Below the pieces are notes generated by a model. It saw only the letters and a program-made list of their open reading frames with translations. It searched no databases and was not told the DNA's origin. Of a DNA stretch of 64,000 bases, positions 19,411-28,690 are shown one piece after another. Position numbers and translations under genes: made by a program. Within the stretch, counting starts at the first letter, position 1; each line of letters begins with the position of its first letter. Origin of the DNA: an uncultured Bacteroidales bacterium (lineage in GTDB: Bacteria; Bacteroidota; Bacteroidia; Bacteroidales; F082); the NCBI GenBank assembly GCA_900318465.1, contig ONKQ01000008.1:1-64000 (forward strand). Reading direction: 5' to 3'.

Positions 19411-22400
19411 TCAAATCCACTTCACCAACGGGAAGTCCTGACGGTGCGGCAGCATCGGATTGGTCGGATAGACGCGGAAGGTGAAATTGTACACACCGGC
19501 GCGGGTAATCGGCACCTTAATATAATACTTCACCCAGCCGTCGCCCGAGTCGACGAGCTTCATCTTTTCGACAGAGGCAATCTCATTCACCGCTTCGTTG
19601 TTCTTCTTGCCAAAGAGTAGCTCGATGGCCAAATCGCCCGGCTCAAGGTCTGGCGTTAGCAAGGTGATTTCGGCAACAAACTGTTCGCCAAAGGTCAGCG
19701 GGCGCACATTGGTGTCGGGCAACATCAGCGACTTCACCTCCACCTTGTCCCAATTGGCGCGTATGTGGTTCTTCCACGCATTGATTTCAAAGGCCTTCTG
19801 GTAACGGTTGGCCCTCATCCAATTGGTGCGTTCAATCAGTTTGTTGTAATACTGGTTGAAGTAATCGTCCATCATGCGTTTCATCGTGAAGCGAGGCGAA
19901 ATCTCATTGAGGCACTTCTTCATTGCCGCCACCCAACCTGTGGGGATTTCCTGAACATTGCGGGCGTAATAGAGCGGAACAATCTCATTCTCAAGCGTGT
20001 TGTAAATCGTTTCGGCATCCATTTCGTCCTGATAACGCTGGTCCTGATAGGTGCGTTTTTCCTGAATGGCCCAGCCTGCATCGGGACGATAGCCCTCAGC
20101 CCACCAGCCATCCAACACGGAGAAGTTGAGCACACCATTCATCACGGCCTTTTCGCCACTCGTGCCAGAGGCTTCCAAGGGGCGTGTCGGGGTGTTAAGC
20201 CACACATCCACGCCACTCGTCAGGCGGGCACCGAGTTCCATATCGTAATTGCTGACAAACAGAATCTTACCGATGAACTCAGGACGGCGCGAAATGTCGA
20301 TAATCATCTTAATCAGGTCTTGGCCAGCCTTGTCGTTGGGGTGAGCCTTGCCTGCAAAGAGGAAGATGACAGGGCGTTTCGGGTCGTTGACCAACTGCGA
20401 CAAGCGCTCCAAGTTGCCAAACAGCAGATGGGCACGCTTGTAGGTGGCAAAACGACGGGCAAAGCCAACAATCAAAGCGTTCTCGTTCAAATTGTTGACT
20501 GTCTGCATAATCAGTTTCGGGCTTTCCTGACGCTGGCGCATGTCCTCCTTGATTTTTTCGGAAAGGTAGGCAACCAGTTCATGCTTCAACTGTCTGCGGA
20601 TGTCCCAAATGGCCGCATCCGGCACATCGTTGATTTGTTTCCACATATTCACATCCGACTGATGGTCAATGTAATCAGGGCCAAAAGTCAACTTATAAAG
20701 GCGTTGCCACAGGCGATTGCTCCACGTGGGTAGATGCACGCCGTTGGTGACATGACCGATATGGTTTTCCTCGGCGAAATAGCCTGGCCACAACGATTGG
20801 AACATCTCGCGCGACACGCGACCGTGAATCTTGCTCACGCCGTTCACCTCTTGGCTAAGGTTGGTGGCGAGCACGCTCATCGAGAACTTCTCATTCGGGT
20901 CTTTCGGGTTGAAACGACCCAAGCCCATGAAGCGTTCCCAACTGATATTCATGCGGTTGGCATAGTGAGGCATATACATACGGATGAGGTGCTCCTCAAA
21001 GGCATCGTGACCTGCCGGCACAGGCGTGTGCGTGGTGAACAAGGTGGAAGCCCTGACCAACTCCAAAGCGACATCAAAGTCGAGATTGTGTTTGTTGATG
21101 TAAACACGCAGGCGTTCCAAGCCGCTGAAGGCCGCGTGACCCTCGTTGCAGTGGTAGATCGTGGGTTTCAGGCCGATAGCTTCGAGCAAGCGGATACCAC
21201 CCACACCAAGGAACATCTCCTGCTTGATGCGCATTTCGCTGTCACCGCCATAAAGACGACTCGTGATGCCACGGTCATCCTGCGAGTTTTCCTCAATGTC
21301 GGTATCGAGCAGGTACAGCCCTACCCTACCCACATTGACGCGCCATGCCTTGGCAAATACCGAGCGACCCGGGAAAGCGATGCTCACCTTCACCCATTCG
21401 CCATTTTCGTTGAGTACGGGCTGGAGCGGCAGTTGCGAGAACTTCTGGGGGATGTAGTCGGCCCTTTGCTCACCCGAAACGGTGATTTCCTGAGCGAAGT
21501 AACCGTGACGGTATAACAAACCGATTCCCACCATGTTAGCATTGGAATCGGAGGCTTGTTTCATGTAGTCGCCAGCCAAAATTCCAAGGCCGCCAGAATA
21601 AATCTTCAGGCTCTTCATCAGGCCGTATTCCATGCTGAAATAAGCAATCATGTCCTTGCTTGGGCAAGGTTGGGCCATGTATTGCTTGAACTGGTCGTAA
21701 ACCTTGTTCAGGCGTTCAATGAAATCCTCATTGTCCTCCAAATCCTTGATTTGCTCCAACGTGAGGCCTCCCATCAGCGCAACGGGGTTCTGCTCTGTGA
21801 CCTTCCAAGCCTCTGGGTCAATGGACTCAAAGAGTTCGATGGCATCCACATTCCAACTCCACCAGATGTTGCGCGAAAGTTCCTCAAGTTTCTGCATTTC
21901 AGGGGAATAAATAGGCTTCACCAACACCTTCTTCCAACTCGGCGAATCGTTCTTTTGGTAAGCCACCTCGTGCATCATATCGGCATAAGGCACAGGCTCC
22001 ATCATGTAATGACGGCCTCCCGACTTCTCAAGAGCCACATCCCAAGCCTTTTGATAATTGACAATCAGGTCTTTCCAAAGCAGTTTTTCGGCCACCTGCA
22101 AAGCAGCTTCCGAAATTTCTGTCATGCCTTTTTCGGTCAAATTCAGGAAACGACGCATGGTTGACACGATGTCGTCTATTACCTTATTTGCATCTCCTTC
22201 CTGACGCGGCACCACGGTCACGGCCTCATTGCCTGCAAAATTTTGTTGCACGAATTTGCCGAAGCCGGAAACATCCGAGGTCAATGTCGGGATGCCCATC
22301 GAAACGCTTTCAAGCGGCGTGTAGCCCCAAGGCTCGTAGTAGGATGGGAACACCGAGAAATCGAAAGCGGCGAGGAACTCAGGATAGGTCATGTTGAAAA

Positions 22401-23637
22401 TGCCGTCGCTGCCGTTAAGGTAGGCAGGCACAAACATCACCTTCACCTTGTCGTTGGCATCGTTTTGCAATGCAGAATTGCGCAAAGTGTTCAGAATCGC
22501 ATCGTTCTCATACTCAAAGACATGGTGTGTTGCGGGGAAGTCGGTATGCCCCATGATGGCGTTGGTGCCGTCAAGGCGATGCTGCAAATCCTTCGATGGA
22601 CCTGCGATGTTGCTCGGAACGGCAATCACGCCAACCACAGTGCGCGGCAAGTTCTTGTCCTCGTTCAAGCGGCGCAAAGCCTCAATGAACAGGTCTATGC
22701 CCTTGTTCTTGAACTCGTAACGGCCACTATTGATGACCATCAGGCAGTTGCGGTCAATCTTCTCGCCGCAAAGCGTCTCGACAATTTGCAGGATCTTCTC
22801 TCGCGACTCCTTCCGCTTCTCGGCAAAGGCCTCAGGTTCTTCCCTTTGCGTGTGGTCGATGCCGTTCATCGTCACCACATCGGGCTTACGATAAAGGAAC
22901 TGCTCGCACTCCTGAGCCGTAATGTCGCTCACCGTCGTGAAAGCATCAGCGTTTTTGGCGGCCTTCTGCTCCATCGACTGTTGCGAAACCACATTGAACT
23001 GCATGGCCATCACCGAAGGCAGGTAAGATTTCAGGTTGTCGTACAAAGAAAGCCCATTGCCAGAAATGGCACGACCGAGATAAGTGGCGTGGGTGGTAAA
23101 CACCGTGGCGACCTGCGGGCAATGCTCTTTCAAATAAAGCACGCCCGAACCCGTCATCCACTCATGGAAATGAGCCACTATATTACTGGTTTGCTGCAAG
23201 TTGTAGTTGCAGAAATTCTCAATCACCTGACCAGCGGCATAGCCGAACAACACAGGCTCAACATAATCCCATTGGCCACGGATACTGTCGAGTTCATATT
23301 GTTCCCAAAGATGAGTAAGTATCTCATTTTTAGTCTGATACAAAGTCGTATAGTCCACCAAAATGGCGATAGGGCTGCTTTCGATTTTCCAGCGACCGAT
23401 GCGGAACTTCAGGCCTTGGGCCAAAGCACGCTCGCGCCAATCGGGGAAAAGTTCGTTGTCCTCGACAAAATAAAGCGTTTCATGCGATTCTTTCACCACA
23501 TCGGGTCCTACCGTAATGTAGTGGTCGCCAAGCAGTTGGCGCATTTCATTCGATTTTGTGGAAAGCACCGTGTAGATGCCACCAACCATGTTGCATACTT
23601 CCCAACTGGTTTCAAAAAGGTATTCAGGGTTTTTCAT
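19411..23637 (-). CDS. Glycogen synthase (GT3)-alpha-glucan phosphorylase (GT35) fusion
   Basis: The protein of 1,408 residues carries two opposing activities. Residues 1 to about 550 are a eukaryote-like GT3 glycogen synthase: N-terminal ETSWEVCNMVGGIYTV, NSGRYEFKNKGID near 300, and PSYYEPWGYTPLE near 430 with the paired glutamates. Residues from about 570 to 1408 are a GT35 alpha-glucan phosphorylase of the short bacterial type. It has YFSMEYGL near 660 and the pyridoxal-phosphate lysine in EASGTSGEKAVMNG near 1160. The synthase adds glucose from UDP-glucose; the phosphorylase releases glucose-1-phosphate. I chose the ATG at 23637 because the 12 codons before it start with TTG and cross the intergenic gap. 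The gene belongs with the GH57/GT4/debranching operon upstream. Whether both domains are active is not known from sequence. Confidence 0.93.
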   Translation of the reverse strand: MKNPEYLFETSWEVCNMVGGIYTVLSTKSNEMRQLLGDHYITVGPDVVKESHETLYFVEDNELFPDWRERALAQGLKFRIGRWKIESSPIAILVDYTTLYQTKNEILTHLWEQYELDSIRGQWDYVEPVLFGYAAGQVIENFCNYNLQQTSNIVAHFHEWMTGSGVLYLKEHCPQVATVFTTHATYLGRAISGNGLSLYDNLKSYLPSVMAMQFNVVSQQSMEQKAAKNADAFTTVSDITAQECEQFLYRKPDVVTMNGIDHTQREEPEAFAEKRKESREKILQIVETLCGEKIDRNCLMVINSGRYEFKNKGIDLFIEALRRLNEDKNLPRTVVGVIAVPSNIAGPSKDLQHRLDGTNAIMGHTDFPATHHVFEYENDAILNTLRNSALQNDANDKVKVMFVPAYLNGSDGIFNMTYPEFLAAFDFSVFPSYYEPWGYTPLESVSMGIPTLTSDVSGFGKFVQQNFAGNEAVTVVPRQEGDANKVIDDIVSTMRRFLNLTEKGMTEISEAALQVAEKLLWKDLIVNYQKAWDVALEKSGGRHYMMEPVPYADMMHEVAYQKNDSPSWKKVLVKPIYSPEMQKLEELSRNIWWSWNVDAIELFESIDPEAWKVTEQNPVALMGGLTLEQIKDLEDNEDFIERLNKVYDQFKQYMAQPCPSKDMIAYFSMEYGLMKSLKIYSGGLGILAGDYMKQASDSNANMVGIGLLYRHGYFAQEITVSGEQRADYIPQKFSQLPLQPVLNENGEWVKVSIAFPGRSVFAKAWRVNVGRVGLYLLDTDIEENSQDDRGITSRLYGGDSEMRIKQEMFLGVGGIRLLEAIGLKPTIYHCNEGHAAFSGLERLRVYINKHNLDFDVALELVRASTLFTTHTPVPAGHDAFEEHLIRMYMPHYANRMNISWERFMGLGRFNPKDPNEKFSMSVLATNLSQEVNGVSKIHGRVSREMFQSLWPGYFAEENHIGHVTNGVHLPTWSNRLWQRLYKLTFGPDYIDHQSDVNMWKQINDVPDAAIWDIRRQLKHELVAYLSEKIKEDMRQRQESPKLIMQTVNNLNENALIVGFARRFATYKRAHLLFGNLERLSQLVNDPKRPVIFLFAGKAHPNDKAGQDLIKMIIDISRRPEFIGKILFVSNYDMELGARLTSGVDVWLNTPTRPLEASGTSGEKAVMNGVLNFSVLDGWWAEGYRPDAGWAIQEKRTYQDQRYQDEMDAETIYNTLENEIVPLYYARNVQEIPTGWVAAMKKCLNEISPRFTMKRMMDDYFNQYYNKLIERTNWMRANRYQKAFEINAWKNHIRANWDKVEVKSLMLPDTNVRPLTFGEQFVAEITLLTPDLEPGDLAIELLFGKKNNEAVNEIASVEKMKLVDSGDGWVKYYIKVPITRAGVYNFTFRVYPTNPMLPHRQDFPLVKWI

Positions 23638-23683
23638 ATTGTTGGATTTTATATTTCTATCTAACAGATTCAAAATTCAAGAT

Positions 23684-24889
23684 TTAATACAGCAAACCAA
23701 ACATCCACAGCGGGATCCGGTTTCCGTAGCCATATTCAACATCATCAATGGCAAGATAACTATCTGGCATATTGGCGATTTGATCAAATGTTTTGCTGCT
23801 TCCACCCACCTCGAACAAGTGTTTTCCGTTCACCTTGAAGTCGCCATGCTTCGGCATAACGACCTCATCGATGGCGCCCACTTGATTCAAGAAGAACGTT
23901 TCGCGCATCGTCCCTACTTCGGCTGAAGGAGCAAATGCATACATCAGATTGGGGTTGCCCAAATAAATCTTCTTGGGCTTCACCAAATGCTTGTAACTCT
24001 TCGGTTCATCAGTCAGCAAAAGAAGTAATCCAGCACGGTCTAAAGCATAAAGCAATTTCAGGCAAAGGTCGCGCGTGGTTTCCAATTCCATCACAAGGGT
24101 CTGAATATTAGGCTCTAACGGAACATTTCTCGCTATTATCATCAGCAGCGACTTGGCCTTTTGGATAGTCGTATAAGTCACTTCCTCAACGGAAGGCAAG
24201 TCCATTTCGAGCACCACTTGGGCAGTTTCGTCCAAACGCAAGAGGAAATCTTCACCCGATTCCTTATAAAACGGATAACAACCATGACGAAGATAATCGT
24301 CGAAATAGCGCAACACCTTGATTTTCGAGGCTATCTCCATCGCCTTTTTGACATGGTTATGGAGCAAGTCATCAAGCGACAAAGTGGGTATTTGAAGGAC
24401 ACCCTCAAAAGCAAGGAATTCCCTAAACGACAATACATTAAGCGTATACAGCGTTTGTCGGCGCGACAAATCAGCCTTCGAGTGGTCGATTTCAAGCATT
24501 GACGAACCCGAATAAACGATACGGATTTCGGGGTAGTCGTCATATAAGTTTTTCAAGGCTTGACTCCATTTTGGATATTTGTGCACCTCGTCAAGAAAAA
24601 GACATGTCACCCCTCGACTATTGAGCCATTGCGCCAACTCATTCAACGTGTGATTTTGAAACCAAAAGTCGTCCAACGAAACATAGAAAGCCTCGCTGGG
24701 GTCACTGAAAGCCAGCTTGATACGTTGCAGCAGCAAAGTCGTTTTGCCCACGCCACGCGCACCCTTGATACCAATCATGCGTACCTCCCAATTGATTTGG
24801 TCATATAGATAACGCTTGAAAGTCAAATCCGTAACGGCCAACTTCCTAAGGTATTTCGCGTGCAGTGACTGTAATTCGTCTTGAATCAT
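23684..24889 (-). CDS. AAA ATPase with C-terminal DUF4143 (AAA_14 family)
   Basis: The 401-residue P-loop protein has Walker A KGARGVGKTT at 42-51 and Walker B LFLDEVHKYP near 96-105. A sensor YSGSSML near 126 and LSFREFL near 153 are typical of AAA_14 proteins. The C-terminal half is the DUF4143 region, with a restriction-endonuclease-like GKHLFEVGGSSK near 362-373. The function of the family is unknown. It splits the glycogen cluster, has its own promoter, and is preceded by three palindromes at 32-bp intervals. It is probably an independently acquired, self-regulated gene. Confidence 0.85.
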   Translation of the reverse strand: MIQDELQSLHAKYLRKLAVTDLTFKRYLYDQINWEVRMIGIKGARGVGKTTLLLQRIKLAFSDPSEAFYVSLDDFWFQNHTLNELAQWLNSRGVTCLFLDEVHKYPKWSQALKNLYDDYPEIRIVYSGSSMLEIDHSKADLSRRQTLYTLNVLSFREFLAFEGVLQIPTLSLDDLLHNHVKKAMEIASKIKVLRYFDDYLRHGCYPFYKESGEDFLLRLDETAQVVLEMDLPSVEEVTYTTIQKAKSLLMIIARNVPLEPNIQTLVMELETTRDLCLKLLYALDRAGLLLLLTDEPKSYKHLVKPKKIYLGNPNLMYAFAPSAEVGTMRETFFLNQVGAIDEVVMPKHGDFKVNGKHLFEVGGSSKTFDQIANMPDSYLAIDDVEYGYGNRIPLWMFGLLY

Positions 24890-24908
24890 TTTTTTCGCTT
24901 TGATGCTG

Positions 24909-24940
24909 CAAAGTTACAAATTTCGCTTTTCAAAAAGCAA
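24909..24940 (-). promoter_or_regulatory. Promoter of the AAA ATPase gene
   Basis: On the minus strand TTG (24940-24938) and TAACTTTG (24916-24909) are 21 bp apart, matching the -33/-7 pattern. The -33 element lies inside the first palindrome, so binding there should affect transcription. The leader would be about 13-15 nt. Confidence 0.6.
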
Positions 24941-25004
24941 TTTTTCTCAAATTTTCACTTTTCTAAAAGTGATTTTAGATTAATTTTCACTTTTCTAAAA
25001 GTGA
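24923..25004. promoter_or_regulatory. Three palindromic operator-like repeats with 32-bp period
   Basis: Two identical palindromes TCACTTTTCTAAAAGTGA lie at 24955-24972 and 24987-25004, and a degenerate copy TCGCTTTTCAAAAAGCAA lies at 24923-24940. Starts are exactly 32 bp apart, about three helical turns, so all copies face the same side of the DNA. The array overlaps the -33 element of the ATPase promoter. Confidence 0.7.
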
Positions 25005-25019
25005 TTTTTCCGTAATTCA

Positions 25020-26231
25020 TTAACCTTCAACTGGTTCTTGAACCTCTCTTTTGCGCTTCGAGAGTTTTGTCACCCTGTCAGCGAAATCAGTAAGCACATT
25101 CATGTAGTTGATGTAGGCGTCATACGGCGAGGCGTAGGGGCTGAAATACTTGTGTACCACACCGTCGGAGAGCCACTTTGTGCACATGTAATAGAAATGG
25201 TCGGAGGTCTGGAGTTCAAGCCAATCCTGCTGCAACTCCTCATCCTTGATGCGGCGCACTTTGGCCGAAAGGTCATACAAGGCACGATAAGCGTCATCCT
25301 GAAGTGGGTTGCCAAGCCAAGCCGTGAGGTCGCGCTCCTCATCGCTCCACGACAGCACATTGGGTACGTTGACCGCACTCACGGGCTGCAACTTCTTCGC
25401 CAACTCCTGAGGCGTGGCAAACTTGAACTTACTGCCCTTGAGAATGGCCTCCGGCAGGCGTTCCATGAAGTTGAAAATGCCCGTTTCCGCCGACTGGTGC
25501 TCGCCGAAGGTCTCGTAATCCATGAAGATGTTGACTACTTCCTCCTCTTCAGGCAAGGCATTCAGCCAATTGACGAAGTCCTCGGCACGGAAACTGTCCT
25601 GCACGAAGCGGAAGGCAATCTCATCGCTGAACTTGAAGTTACGCAACAAAACCTTCAGTTTCGGGTTGATGGCGTTGGCATACATGTAATTAGGGCTCTT
25701 CCAACCCAAGATATGCTTTGCGCCTTCAGTGAGCATGAGGTTATAGCCCATGTCGGCCACTGCCGCACCGATTTCATCGCTATAAATCAATTCGGTGTTG
25801 CGGAAGGTCTTCGGCGTAACGCCAAACACCTCTTTCATCTTGTGCTTGTGGGCCGTCACCTGACGCTTGAACTCATCAGGATTGTTCAGCGAGGCCAACG
25901 AGTGGGCATAAGTCTCAGAAAGCACCTCCACCTGGCCCGTCGCGACCAATTTTTGGAAACTCTCAAGCACATCTGGGGCATACTGCTCCATCTGCTCAAT
26001 GGCGATACCCGAGAAGGAGAAAGCCACCTTGAACTTGTCGCCGAACTTCTCTATTTGCTTCATCAGCAGGTCGTTCATGGGCAGGTAGCACTTTTCCGCC
26101 ACGCGCCGCATCACCATGCGGTTGTTGTAATCATCGTAATAGTAGTGTTTCTTCCCGATTTCGAAGAAACGATACGTGCGGAGCCTATAAGGCTGGTGCA
26201 CTTGGAAATAGAAACAGACTGATTTGCTCAT
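25020..26231 (-). CDS. GH57 family alpha-amylase/glucanotransferase
   Basis: The 403-residue enzyme of glycoside hydrolase family 57 starts with CFYFQVHQPYR (conserved region 1). It has the nucleophile glutamate in FRNTELIYSD near residue 145 and the acid/base aspartate in MDYETFGEHQ near 238. It lacks a signal peptide, so it acts on internal glycogen, probably by hydrolysis or glucan transfer. It belongs to the debranching enzyme-GT4-GH57 group common in Bacteroides, here with one extra gene between GT4 and GH57. Confidence 0.93.
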   Translation of the reverse strand: MSKSVCFYFQVHQPYRLRTYRFFEIGKKHYYYDDYNNRMVMRRVAEKCYLPMNDLLMKQIEKFGDKFKVAFSFSGIAIEQMEQYAPDVLESFQKLVATGQVEVLSETYAHSLASLNNPDEFKRQVTAHKHKMKEVFGVTPKTFRNTELIYSDEIGAAVADMGYNLMLTEGAKHILGWKSPNYMYANAINPKLKVLLRNFKFSDEIAFRFVQDSFRAEDFVNWLNALPEEEEVVNIFMDYETFGEHQSAETGIFNFMERLPEAILKGSKFKFATPQELAKKLQPVSAVNVPNVLSWSDEERDLTAWLGNPLQDDAYRALYDLSAKVRRIKDEELQQDWLELQTSDHFYYMCTKWLSDGVVHKYFSPYASPYDAYINYMNVLTDFADRVTKLSKRKREVQEPVEG

Positions 26232-26255
26232 ATGTATAGGTATTTATTTTTCAAT

Positions 26256-27407
26256 TCAATATACACGTTTATTATTTCGGATGATACCAGTACCTCCAAC
26301 CGAAATCACATTGACTGTGGAAATACTACCATTGATCGGCGCCAAGCCACAATTGTATTTGATTCTGATTACGCCATTCTCAAAAGCGCCATGAGTCTTA
26401 ATGTCAAATATCAAACCCGCCTGATAAGTCGTGTAGAACTTGTCTAATTCAGACAAATTAGGCTTGTCGTATTGTCCATACCCGTATGTATCCCAAGCAC
26501 CACCTATTCCCACAAACGGGATGACGCTAATGGCACGATTGTCAACGATACGATAGCCAAGATCCGCATAGAAATTCATCACATTGTCACGACTTCCGGC
26601 AGGATAAATACCTCCCGAATAAGGTTGGTCTATCTTTGTATCGCTAATGATAATATCATATCCCAAATTGAGAAGGAACTTTTTGTACAGCACATCGAAA
26701 CTGATTCCGAAGCCAAAAATCGGCAAGAACTTATCTTTCAACGAACCCGTCAAAAAGCCTCCACAAACATCCAGACCCATACCCCAGCCCCAATCGTTCT
26801 CAACATATTGTTTGCGAATCCAATGCCTTACGAACCATTCATATTCGCTGTTTGGATAACCTGCAAGGAATTTGTCAGCCTCAGCATTCCAGTTGTCTTG
26901 ATTGTCATTGTTCTCCGACCTTACGAGCCAATCTAGAAACAACGTAAGAAAAGCACGGTCTTCTTCTGGCAATTGTGCTTCATTCAAACTGAATCTCAAC
27001 AGATGTTCATCCTCTGCGCTACGGTAATACAATCGGCGCATCAAGTCATCCTGTTCAGGGAAAACCTTTTTTTCATAACTGGCGAAATACACTGAATCGG
27101 AATGGCGCAGGGTTTCTGTCAAAGCGTCATATTCCTTTGTCCATAGCAAGATATGCCACTGCTCGAAAGGCGTTAACGCAACATAATTGTCATCATCCAT
27201 CTCCATCAGGTAATCCTTGATTTCCCTCACCTTCTCGTAGTCGCGCTCGATGAACTTCTCTAGGAGATAGGCTCTGCCTTTGGCAATCTTCTCTTTCTTC
27301 GACTGCTGGATTTCATCCTCAATCTGCGCGAAGCTTGAAAATGCTGTTGCGAAAAGAACCACTATGAGTAATAGGTAGCGTTTCATGGCTTTCCGTTTAT
27401 TGATCAT
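26256..27407 (-). CDS. Exported protein with predicted outer-membrane beta-barrel
   Basis: The product is 383 residues with an N-terminal signal peptide (core RYLLLIVVLFATAFSSFA). A helical, charged N-terminal half has KGRAYLLEKFIERDYEKV near residues 43-60, resembling a repeat-type helical domain. The C-terminal half, from about 205, has alternating Gly/aromatic strands (GFGISFDVLYKKFLLNLGYD, VIPFVGIGGAWDTYGYG) like a small barrel. I cannot name the family. The ATG at 27407 overlaps the GT4 stop as ATGA; the ATG at 27386 would give a tighter signal peptide. It is odd for an envelope protein to sit inside a cytoplasmic glycogen operon. Confidence 0.75.
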   Translation of the reverse strand: MINKRKAMKRYLLLIVVLFATAFSSFAQIEDEIQQSKKEKIAKGRAYLLEKFIERDYEKVREIKDYLMEMDDDNYVALTPFEQWHILLWTKEYDALTETLRHSDSVYFASYEKKVFPEQDDLMRRLYYRSAEDEHLLRFSLNEAQLPEEDRAFLTLFLDWLVRSENNDNQDNWNAEADKFLAGYPNSEYEWFVRHWIRKQYVENDWGWGMGLDVCGGFLTGSLKDKFLPIFGFGISFDVLYKKFLLNLGYDIIISDTKIDQPYSGGIYPAGSRDNVMNFYADLGYRIVDNRAISVIPFVGIGGAWDTYGYGQYDKPNLSELDKFYTTYQAGLIFDIKTHGAFENGVIRIKYNCGLAPINGSISTVNVISVGGTGIIRNNKRVY

Positions 27408-28690
27408 TGTGCTACCGACTCATAAACCGCCTTAATCTTCTTCGCGGCGGCTTCCCATTTGAGGCTGTCCACCTCGTCCTTGCCTTCGTCCTTGAAGCAA
27501 TTGGCCAAAGTCTCATAATGGCAGAGGCCATAGATGGCATCGGCCAAACCGTTGATGTCCCAGAAGTCGACCTTCAATGCGTGTTTCACCACCTCCGAAA
27601 CTCCCGACTGCTTGCTGATGACCACTGGCACATTGAGGCGCATGGCCTCCAAAGGCACGATACCGAAAGGTTCCGAAATGGAAGGCATGACAAACACATC
27701 CGTCATGGCAAACATCTGATCAACGGCCTCACCCTTCAGGAAGCCCGTGAAGTGGAAATGGCTACCCATACCAAGTTGCGCCACGCGGCGAATCATCTTC
27801 TCCAACATGTCGCCCGTGCCTGCCATCACGAAATGGATGCTCGGATCGACTTGATGAATCTTGTAGGCCGCCTCGATGAAATATTCAGGGCCCTTCTGGT
27901 AAGTGATTCTTCCAAGGAAAGTCACCACCTTGGCATCCAAACCGCTGCGCTCATATTCCGACTTGGGTTTGTCATTGGGTTCCACAGCATTGTGAACCGT
28001 CACGACCTTGGCGGGGTCTATGCCGTATTTCTCAATGACGATGTTGCGCGTCAGGTTGCTCACCGTAATGACTCGGTCAGCAGCCTCCATGCCCCTGCGC
28101 TCAATGGCATATACATCCGTGTTGATATTCTCGCCCGAGCGGTCGAATTCGGTTGCGTGCATGTGAACCACTAAGGGTTTGCCTGTGGTTTCTTTCGCCG
28201 CAATGCCTGCCGAATAGGTCAGCCAGTCGTGGGCATGGATGACATCAAAATCGTATTTCGTGGCCAACGACGAGCCAATCAAAGCATAGCGTGCCACCTC
28301 CTCCATCAGGTTCATACCGTATTTGCCCGAAAACTGGTAGTTACGCGCAAATACCGAAGTTGTGCGGTCGAAGTTTTCCACCACATGGCGGTTTTCCATA
28401 AACTTCGCGAACTCTTCCGGACCGACATAGGGGATGATGTTGGAGCCAATCTCCATATATTGCACACGCTCCCAATAACTGCGGTTTTCTTCATGGTCGA
28501 TGTCGATGGTCACATCACTGGCGTTGAGCAGACGCAAGTTCGATTGGTCTTCATCGCCGTAGGCGCGAGGCACCACAAACAGCACCTCTACATTGTTCTT
28601 GGCCAGACCTTTAGTCATGCCAAAACAGGCCGTTCCAAGGCCACCGGTAATATGGGGCGGGAACTCCCACCCAAACATCAAGACTCTCAT
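27404..28690 (-). CDS. GT4 glycosyltransferase of the glycogen cluster
   Basis: The 428-residue GT-B enzyme has the starch-synthase-like N-terminus MFGWEFPPHITGGLGTAC (residues 5-22), VIHAHDWLT near 147-155, and the donor site SEPFGIVPLE near 334-343. Family 4 enzymes use UDP- or ADP-glucose among other donors. The debranching and GH57 neighbours point to alpha-glucan synthesis or priming. It overlaps the debranching gene by 4 bp and the next gene by ATGA, so it lies in the middle of an operon. Confidence 0.9.
   Translation of the reverse strand: MRVLMFGWEFPPHITGGLGTACFGMTKGLAKNNVEVLFVVPRAYGDEDQSNLRLLNASDVTIDIDHEENRSYWERVQYMEIGSNIIPYVGPEEFAKFMENRHVVENFDRTTSVFARNYQFSGKYGMNLMEEVARYALIGSSLATKYDFDVIHAHDWLTYSAGIAAKETTGKPLVVHMHATEFDRSGENINTDVYAIERRGMEAADRVITVSNLTRNIVIEKYGIDPAKVVTVHNAVEPNDKPKSEYERSGLDAKVVTFLGRITYQKGPEYFIEAAYKIHQVDPSIHFVMAGTGDMLEKMIRRVAQLGMGSHFHFTGFLKGEAVDQMFAMTDVFVMPSISEPFGIVPLEAMRLNVPVVISKQSGVSEVVKHALKVDFWDINGLADAIYGLCHYETLANCFKDEGKDEVDSLKWEAAAKKIKAVYESVAQ

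Noticed and set aside
22243..23664. Long plus-strand open frame opposite the glycogen synthase domain
   Set aside because: It mirrors a high-confidence minus-strand gene, has low-complexity His/Arg-rich translation and no domain; it is a shadow frame.
24923..25004. CRISPR array
   Set aside because: Units are 18 bp palindromes separated by 14 bp; spacers are too short and there are no cas genes.
25038..26222. Long plus-strand open frame opposite the GH57 gene
   Set aside because: Complement of a clear GH57 enzyme with active-site motifs; the translation lacks family features.
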